From positions 8,606,001-8,666,000 of the forward strand of contig NC_064034.1 in the NCBI RefSeq assembly GCF_932526225.1: DNA of 60,000 bases. The letters run 5' to 3'. Position 1 is the first letter of the stretch; the number at the start of each line of letters is the position of its first letter. The notes under the pieces are model-generated. The model saw only the letters and a program-made list of their open reading frames with translations. It was not told the origin of the DNA and searched no databases. Positions 1 through 9,600 of the stretch are shown one piece after another. The DNA is from Nematostella vectensis (taxonomy: Eukaryota > Cnidaria > Anthozoa > Actiniaria > Edwardsiidae). A program made the translations under genes and the position numbers.

Positions 1-456
1 CCAATGTATAAAGTAAAAATATTCATGAAGATCAGCAAGTTTTTTTTTACTCTTCGGACATAAAACAACATGGCGGATGTACCAGAGAGTGTTTCTACAA
101 GCTCTTAAAAAGTTATGAAAATAATTTCTTAACATTAGCACGAATATGGCTTGCTTCCTTCTTTAAACCAACCTCTATAATTAGATCACACATAAAAAAT
201 ATTCCACCTCAAATCGAGTTTTTGGCAACGCCTCATATTCATGCCACGTTGTAACAAGGATCCACTGTATTCTCTTTCGGTCTCAAGGCGTCTTGGAGAA
301 AAAGAATCACAAAATAATCTAAGCATGATTGCTTAATAAGACATGATACCCATACTGGATTCTAATTGAACCTCTATTCACTAATTCTTTCTACAAAAAC
401 TAAATTAAAAATAGGATCAAAAGTAATAGAAAAATCTATTGTTTCTGTTTTCGTAG

Positions 457-609
457 TTGGATGTGGTCCTTTTGTCGACAACTACCTTCTAGGTATTACC
501 GAGAAGTCCTTTACTGCGACCTCGGGGCACACTGGGATACCTTCACTGAAAGGTATCGCATGGAAACCGACGGTTATGAGCGTCGATCAATCGCTAACAA
601 TAGATCTTG
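457..609 (+). CDS. Exon: F5/8 type C (discoidin) domain, first third
   Basis: The exon starts after a pyrimidine-rich tract ending in TAG and stops before GTAAGT; both borders are phase 1. The translation begins with a Cys-containing segment ([12 protein letters not shown]) and ends in SLTIDLG. This matches the start of F5/8C domains, which open with a Cys and a hydrophobic 'LG' strand and reach the 'W-x-x-V-D-L-G' strand about 50 residues later. It joins in frame to the next exon to give the expected ...DLG-Q... sequence. Earlier exons of the gene should lie upstream of the window start. Confidence 0.72.
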
Positions 610-3600
610 GTAAGTGGCACTGCGAAGAATCATTTGCATTATTTTAATAGTCTTGTTTTATGCCGCTTTATATTCTGATCAAGACAACGGATAAAAATAA
701 AAACATTCCTTCATGCTTGTGCTTCGTATTCTCGGGTTTTGAGTACTTTGGAACTACACTGGCTGCCAGTTAACACATTCACTCATATAGCGCGTTGAAA
801 ACCGGTAAAATATACACCCAATTCCAGAACGACAGGAATGCAAACTAAACATCACCAGACCTGGATAGTCAAGAATTCATCCAAGGCAAAGACGACCTTT
901 AAAAGTGCATCTAATCAATGTAGTAATAGAATTGGCCCCGTTGTCAAAATATCAAACCAATGTTTCTGACCAAACATTTATTTCAAAAAAGACACAAAAT
1001 ACCGAACTACGGGTAAGACAAGCTAATGCGGATTAAGTCACACGTTGATACCTTAATTGCGCTCTTTTTTACAGCCTTCATCCATAATCATTAACGCTAA
1101 CATCTCCATTTCAAGCAAACTGCCATTTTCGGCCCCTTTACATGGCTGCACTGCATCATTGGAGTCTGAGAAACACATTGAAAAAGAGGCGGGCAAACTC
1201 CTCCCCTATTCTCATAGCAGTCTGCTTGCCCAAAGCCAAACAAAACATTATCAGGTTCAGGGAACCCAAAATAAACCTGAAAAAGATTTTTGAATAAGGT
1301 TGGGTGGCAAAAATGTTCATCTTTGGAGAGTATGAGGCCATTCACTAGAAAATTATTTTCTCACTCGGTGAAACCCAAACCGAGATCAACCTCTACATAC
1401 ATAAGCGCAGCATTAATTATACCCTGATAGACTTAATGATATCCTAGGGCACTCTTTCTAGGTCTCTTTCTCGCTTGAGAACTCTTATCTCATTTAGATT
1501 GAGAAAGAGCAGGTTAAGGTTAGAAGTTGAAGTCTATTTGTGAGCTATTGTATGTTTAACGTTGTAGGTTGTACGACTACAATGGATTTGACAATGCATA
1601 CGACATTTTTAACGCCATCTATTCTCTGGTTGTGAAATTGTAGAATTGCAATTGAATTTAAGAGTTGGTTAGATGTTTTTGTATTTACGGTTCAACAGGT
1701 CAAAAGATGGAAATATCGAAATTTTCATTTGGTGGAGATGGATACGAGACTGTACCTTCACCTGCTCCCACCAACATCATACTGTACTATAGCGACGACG
1801 GCGTGAATTTCACATGCTTCAAGAAACCACTTGGGTCCTGTAAGGTATAAAACACGATTAAGTCATTGTAATATTCAGGGCGTAGAATACTACCGGTCAA
1901 CTACCAATCTTAGTCAATCTTTCTGAGAAAATAGAAACTGTCTTCGATACACATTTCCTTTCATAATCATTCTAGCATATTGAGTGGACCATATATAGTT
2001 TCAAAGGCGTACCTAAAGCGACCTATAACTACAATCTATGTCTACAAGACTAGCAAGCTACTACAGTCCCATGGGAGTGATTTGGGAGTCAATCTGTCTG
2101 AGAAAATTGAAACTGTTTTCAATAACACATCTCATTACATAGGCATGTTGAGTTTGAAAGACCAACGTAATCGATGTTTAACTAACATTTATGTATACAG
2201 GACTGGCAAAGTGCTACTCCCCCGGATTCGTTATCTGGTGCACATGTCAGTACCTATGACATCGTGCCGGCGCTGAGTGCTCGCTATATCAAGATCGATC
2301 CTATTGAACCTGCACCCACATTGGCAAACAACGGCTCTGAGTCCGCTCTTCGAGTGGAATTCTACGGATGTACACCAGGTCTGACTGTATATGATTTTAT
2401 GATAACGCGTCTTTCGAAAAATATTTGACAGCTTAACGCTATGTTAAAGACGTTTGGTGTGCTATGGATAAAAAAACCCGCCACATAAAACTTCAGGTTA
2501 CAGTAGTCTCCGCATTTCATACATCTGAACCATAACTGTGAACTCAGCTTCAGACTAATCAATTTCATGTAATAGCGGTTTTCCCCATTCATATCATCCT
2601 TGCCATAATTGCGAACTCTAAAAGATATATATTCGACAATTTAAAAATATACTAATACATTAATATTCTTTTGTAATGTATCCCATATGTTGGCTAAAGT
2701 AAGCTTTAATCAAAAATTGAATTTCTGTCACAGTTGTTCCCGCCATTGATATCATATTCGCCATAAGTGCGACATCAGCCTCAGCAGATCAAATCTTCAC
2801 CACAATGAAAAACACATGCAAAGAAATCGTTACCTTATATGGAATACGTACAATACGACACGCGACCATCGTGTTCGGCACCAAAGTCGTGACAGTCTTT
2901 AACCTGACGAACTTCACGACAAAAGCTGATGCACACACGGCTATTGATGGTGCAGTCAGGGAGAATGGGATTCCTGATTTAGTAAAAGCCCTGCAGCAGT
3001 CGAAGGCTGTATTTGAGAACTCTCCTCGTGAAGGAGCGAGGCGAATCCTAATCGTGATGATGGATAGGTCATCTAGTGCAAGCGAAATAAAATGCAAGGC
3101 CGAGGCAGTGCTATTGAGACGTGCTGGGGCGATGGTTGTCGGTGTAGGAGTCGGACTAATGATGCCTGTTCCAGACTTGGGCTGGATCACCCTTAACAGC
3201 TATTACGTAATGTTGAGGCCGCCTACTGCTAACGCTAAGCACATGTGTATTGGAATCATGACAAGAGCTCTAAAAGGTAAGTGTTACTGTTTGATATTAT
3301 CTAGCTAGCAATTACATCAAGCTATTTCCAGGGTTTAATTGTTGTATATTATCAAGAAGCTGATAGGGAAAAAAATATTTATAATCCTTTAATTCATCTT
3401 TAATACGTGCTGGAAGCGCAGAAACGAAAGACTTTCCGTAATCTTTACTCTCATATATATCCTTTTTTGCTTAGCCCAATTTATGATACCGATGGAAAAA
3501 TACTGCTAATAAAAAATAATGATTCTATTTTTCTTTAGAATTCGACGTGACTTTTGCTATCGGAGCCACTACGTTTGAATTGTTTGAGGCGATGCGTATG

Positions 3601-6600
3601 TCTATAGGAGCCATTGTCGATAAATATGGAGTGGATACCGTCCATTACAGCATCGTAGTGTATGGCCCGGGAGTCAACAACTCAGTCATTAGGTATTCAT
3701 ACACCGAGTTCTTACAGTACAATGCAACCACCTTCAAGACATTGGTTTATAACACCTTCGAGTTGGGCGGATCTGGCGATGTGCCTGTTGACGACGCATT
3801 GCGCAAGTGTAAGATAACTTTTGACGACGCTAAAGTTCGGTCGTGCGCTGAAAAGGACGTTGTTATTATGATGGATAAAGACACTAACATCGATGACATG
3901 ACTAGTCGAAACATTGCTGATCCGATGGAGACATCAGGACTGCGTATAATTCCGGTTGGAATTGGCCCAGGAGTGACGAGGAGACAACTACTGACGATCG
4001 CTACCAACTGGTATGACGTCATCTATGAGGCTGTTCCGAGAAACGCCACCCCAGAAAAACTCCATGAAAGAACTATGGACAAAGTGTATCGATGTAAGTA
4101 ACGAGAAAAGCAGAACCTACATCTTTTTTTACTATAAACAGTACGTGTCTCCTCAAAAACTCAGAAATAAGGCCCACGCACAATTAGCCTAATATATGAT
4201 GAGCCGACCAAGGTATGAGCCAGGTTTTATCTCTAGCCAGTGAGAATAATTTTGTAACATCGTAAAGTTGAAACATTGAACATCATTTAATAATATGAAA
4301 TTTATGCTTGAGCTTTGCTTATTTTCTAGTGTACGTACAAGAAATCGACCTTTGCTTTATGCTCAACGCCGCATCAATTCAGGCGGATACGCTCTATAAG
4401 TACATGTACAACACGATGCGCTCCATCATCCACCAGTATTCCTTCGGAAGTCTTCGCTACACCTTCATCCTCTACGGGGACGTTCCTGCTACTTACTACA
4501 GCTTTGACACAATTTTTCCCAACAAAGAGATACTCCTTCGGGCAGTCTCGAGGATAAAAAAGGCCACTGGTGGGTCAGGCATGGACCAAGCATTTGAGCA
4601 AGCGCGGGCGATCTACGCCAATGCAAGCCTGGCTCGCTTAGAGTCGTGGAAGATCTTGGTGACAATGATGGACAAGAGATCAGGGTTGAGTGAGGCTAAG
4701 CTGAAGAGCTTATCGGCCCCTCTACAGAATCTGGGAGTGCTAATTATTCCTGTTGCTCTCGGGAGGTATATCGACGCATTGGAGTGTTATTATATCTCCG
4801 CTTTTAGAGACAACGTCATGCTGCCAGCGATTAATCAGAGCTTCGTAGCCACTGGAGAGATGATTATGAATCGTGTGGTGCACTGTGAGTATTGTGCAGT
4901 TCTTTATCATACCCATAGTGGTCCTCAAGCCCAGAGAACATTTTGGCTCTCGGAAGATTTTAAAATACGGGGTTTTATGGAACAAATGAGGTAATATAGC
5001 TAGGAAGCTCCCCCCCTCCCCGTGAAAGGGTTGTGAATTTGTTTCAGTATTGACATTACAAGAGTATTCTTTCACATCACATTAACTGGTTTTTACATCT
5101 GGTTAAAGTAAGTTAAAAATAAACTACATGTTCAATAATGCGAGTCTAAATTGCGTTGGGTTGTTTTTATCAGTTCCACAGATTGACATCGTTTTCGTTC
5201 TCAGTGCAAGCTCCATGAAATCCTCAACAACCTTTTCCCTCATGCAGAACTGCATCCTGAAGATCGGAAGCAAATTTGGTGTCTACACCTTCCATTATTC
5301 AGTCATTCTCTATGGCTCTAGTAGTGTCAAGACATTTGACTTCAATACCGCTTTCCCTTATCGCGAAGCGCTTATCGAAGAATCCAATAACCTTGTTAAA
5401 GAGAATGGTTCATCGGCCATCACGGAGGCTCTCTCCCTTGCCAGAACAGTTTTGAACGATGCAAGTGCTCGGTCGAACGTCGGACGGGGAGTCGCCGTGA
5501 TTTTCGACAAAGCCACGGGTAAGACGGTTCAGCAGCTCCAGTCGGCGTCAAGACCCTTGCACGATGAGGGTATCATAGTCGGACTAATGATGCCTGTTCC
5601 AGACTTGGGCTGGATCACCCTTAACAGCTATTACGTAATGTTAAGGCCGCCTACTGCTAACGCTAAGCACATGTGTATTGGAATCATGACAAGAGCTCTA
5701 AAAGGTAAGTGTTACTGTTTGATATTATCTAGCTAGCAATTACATCAAGCTATTTCCAGGGTTTAATTGTTGTATATTATCAAGAAGCTGATAGGGAAAA
5801 AAATATTTATAATCCTTTAATTCATCTTTAATACGTGCTGGAAGCGCAGAAACGAAAGACTTTCCGTAATCTTTACTCTCATATATATCCTTTTTTGCTT
5901 AGCCCAATTTATGATACCGATGGAAAAATACTGCTAATAAAAAATAATGATTCTATTTTTCTTTAGAATTCGACGTGACTTTTGCTATCGGAGCCACTAC
6001 GTTTGAATTGTTTGAGGCGATGCGTATGTCTATAGGAGCCATTGTCGATAAATATGGAGTGGATACCGTCCATTACAGCATCGTAGTGTATGGCCCGGGA
6101 GTCAACAACTCAGTCATTAGGTATTCATACACCGAGTTCTTACAGTACAATGCAACCACCTTCAAGACATTGGTTTATAACACCTTCGAGTTGGGCGGAT
6201 CTGGCGATGTGCCTGTTGACGACGCATTGCGCAAGTGTAAGATAACTTTTGACGACGCTAAAGTTCGGTCGTGCGCTGAAAAGGACGTTGTTATTATGAT
6301 GGATAAAGACACTAACATCGATGACATGACTAGTCGAAACATTGCTGATCCGATGGAGACATCAGGACTGCGTATAATTCCGGTTGGAATTGGCCCAGGA
6401 GTGACGAGGAGACAACTACTGACGATCGCTACCAACTGGTATGACGTCATCTATGAGGCTGTTCCGAGAAACGCCACCCCAGAAAAACTCCATGAAAGAA
6501 CTATGGACAAAGTGTATCGATGTAAGTAACGAGAAAAGCAGAACCTACATCTTTTTTTACTATAAACAGTACGTGTCTCCTCAAAAACTCAGAAATAAGG

Positions 6601-9600
6601 CCCACGCACAATTAGCCTAATATATGATGAGCCGACCAAGGTATGAGCCAGGTTTTATCTCTAGCCAGTGAGAATAATTTTGTAACATCGTAAAGTTGAA
6701 ACATTGAACATCATTTAATAATATGAAATTTATGCTTGAGCTTTGCTTATTTTCTAGTGTACGTACAAGAAATCGACCTTTGCTTTATGCTCAACGCCGC
6801 ATCAATTCAGGCGGATACGCTCTATAAGTACATGTACAACACGATGCGCTCCATCATCCACCAGTATTCCTTCGGAAGTCTTCGCTACACCTTCATCCTC
6901 TACGGGGACGTTCCTGCTACTTACTACAGCTTTGACACAATTTTTCCCAACAAAGAGATACTCCTTCGGGCAGTCTCGAGGATAAAAAAGGCCACTGGTG
7001 GGTCAGGCATGGACCAAGCATTTGAGCAAGCGCGGGCGATCTACGCCAATGCAAGCCTGGCTCGCTTAGAGTCGTGGAAGATCTTGGTGACAATGATGGA
7101 CAAGAGATCAGGGTTGAGTGAGGCTAAGCTGAAGAGCTTATCGGCCCCTCTACAGAATCTGGGAGTGCTAATTATTCCTGTTGCTCTCGGGAGGTATATC
7201 GACGCATTGGAGTGTTATTATATCTCCGCTTTTAGAGACAACGTCATGCTGCCAGCGATTAATCAGAGCTTCGTAGCCACTGGAGAGATGATTATGAATC
7301 GTGTGGTGCACTGTGAGTATTGTGCAGTTCTTTATCATACCCATAGTGGTCCTCAAGCCCAGAGAACATTTTGGCTCTCGGAAGATTTTAAAATACGGGG
7401 TTTTATGGAACAAATGAGGTAATATAGCTAGGAAGCTCCCCCCCTCCCCGTGAAAGGGTTGTGAATTTGTTTCAGTATTGACATTACAAGAGTATTCTTT
7501 CACATCACATTAACTGGTTTTTACATCTGGTTAAAGTAAGTTAAAAATAAACTACATGTTCAATAATGCGAGTCTAAATTGCGTTGGGTTGTTTTTATCA
7601 GTTCCACAGATTGACATCGTTTTCGTTCTCAGTGCAAGCTCCATGAAATCCTCAACAACCTTTTCCCTCATGCAGAACTGCATCCTGAAGATCGGAAGCA
7701 AATTTGGTGTCTACACCTTCCATTATTCAGTCATTCTCTATGGCTCTAGTAGTGTCAAGACATTTGACTTCAATACCGCTTTCCCTTATCGCGAAGCGCT
7801 TATCGAAGAATCCAATAACCTTGTTAAAGAGAATGGTTCATCGGCCATCACGGAGGCTCTCTCCCTTGCCAGAACAGTTTTGAACGATGCAAGTGCTCGG
7901 TCGAACGTCGGACGGGGAGTCGCCGTGATTTTCGACAAAGCCACGGGTAAGACGGTTCAGCAGCTCCAGTCGGCGTCAAGACCCTTGCACGATGAGGGTA
8001 TCATAGTGGTCGCGTCCGGCGTGGGCCCCGAAGTCACTAAAGAAGAGGCTCGTGCGATGACATCGAGAAGAAACGACGCGACTCATGTGAACGACACTTA
8101 TCAGCCTGGACCTCTTGGGGATCACATTGTACGACGTATATTAAAAGGTACTTGTCGGTGAAAGGAGTATTTATCAGCTAGTATATGAGGCGTCTTATCA
8201 CTCTAATCACTTTTAAAGTTAAAGCGACAATCGCACCAGTTTTCTTCCGGTTGATTGCGTAACAATTTTTGACCGACGGTAACTTTAACCGAAAAGGGGA
8301 TCTATTGGAATTCGTGCTGTTTAACAGGCCGAAGAAACTTACAATTGACACACTGCTTTCACAAGTTTGAAATACTCTTTTTTAAAAGTTTTGATTTCAA
8401 GGAGCCCAGGTGTTCAGATATTGTTACGTAATCGACAGGTGTGATTTCCGCTTACTCACTCACTTACACCACCATCTTACGCTCACGCACAATACCGACT
8501 CACTCAGGATCCATTTCAATCTTTTGAGAGGCGGACCATTAGAAAAAAAAAGAAGGGAGGTTTCAGTCGTGCATGTTTTTTTTTTTCTTGTCTCATGTAC
8601 GATTTTTTTAATCGCTGTATTTATTTTTGTTTTGGTCTGTCTGGTTTGGGCTGCATGCATTTTTTCCAGGCTTTTCATCGTGTATCAATTTTATTTTGTT
8701 CCTTACCCACCCTTCCCACTTTTCTAATGGTCCGTTTGGAATATAAGCAAGTGCCTGAAATACTTGAAATAAAATATCGTTTTGCTATTTTCAATGGCAT
8801 ACCCATAACAAAAGTTGATCGACATTCTGTAAGGTTATAAAACATTACGTTATATGCTATATACCTTGGCTACATACAATAAAACACGAGAGTAGTTTGA
8901 CGTTTTACAATGTGATGACTTTATATTTATTGCATTTTTATTGCATTTTTAATGCCTATGTTGCAATGGTTAGGCGGCGCCCCGCTGTAATAAAAAAAAT
9001 AAAAACGTAATAGTTTGATCGTTTGGATCATTATAATAAGTCATACATACCTATATATGTTTTGTTTTTTCTTATCAGATGGCACCGAAGAAATGGACAT
9101 AGTGTTTGCTATGACACTCTCATCAACAAGTCCTCACACTATGCTCATGAAGACCATCATACAGATGCTAATACGGCGGTACGGAATTTACAGAATCCAC
9201 TATGGTTCCATCGTGTTTGGTCAAACAGCTTCGACCGCATTCGACTTCGACAGTGCTTACTCGGATGACAAGTCATTCCTTGACGCTGTGAATGGTCTCG
9301 CTAAAGTCGATGACAGCGCAGCAAACGTCACACTAGCCATTGAAGAAGCATATAAGATTTTCACAACCTCGACTACCCGAAAGAACTCTAGAAAAGTCCT
9401 GGTGATAATGATTGACAGGTTGACCGTGGATGACCAGGAAAAACTAAAATTAGCCAGGAAGCGTCTCGGAGATTTGGGTGTCACTATCATTACTGTTGCG
9501 CTGGGAAGCACGGTTGACTCCAGCAAGATATATGACTATTGTCCGTACAGAGGAAATACTATCTACTCTAAAGATGGTGGTATTTCATGGGACTTGGCCG

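Larger units (their letters stand above)
3152..5579 (+). repeat. 2428-bp tandem duplication, copy 1
   Basis: This segment recurs at an offset of exactly 2428 bp (5580-8007), introns included. It runs from late in vWA domain 1 to late in vWA domain 4. The only difference I noticed is G at 3215 versus A at 5643, a silent TTG/TTA Leu change. The near identity of the introns suggests a very recent event, or gene conversion, or an assembly duplication. Confidence 0.93.
5580..8007 (+). repeat. 2428-bp tandem duplication, copy 2
   Basis: Second copy of 3152-5579. It carries the end of the chimeric exon, copies of domains 2 and 3, and most of domain 4. Its right edge lies inside domain 4, where sequence returns to the unique GGTCGCGTCC continuation. 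Duplication edges have only a 3-bp AGT microhomology (3149-3151, 5577-5579, 8005-8007). Confidence 0.93.

Noticed and set aside
1057-1345. Overlapping frames on both strands in the intron 610-1698
   Set aside because: Neither frame matches F5/8C, vWA or EGF and the flanking exons join in frame without them.
1980-2276. 98-codon open frame before the third F5/8C exon
   Set aside because: It is in a different frame from the discoidin exon and covers the intronic duplication.
4885-4994. Tail of the vWA domain 3 open frame (and its copy at 7313-7422)
   Set aside because: It lies beyond a consensus GTGAGT donor, and the other vWA domains end at the equivalent place.
8410-8840. Hydrophobic open frames in the intron 8148-9078
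   Set aside because: Their hydrophobicity comes from T-rich simple sequence and there is no splice pairing with the phase 1 array.
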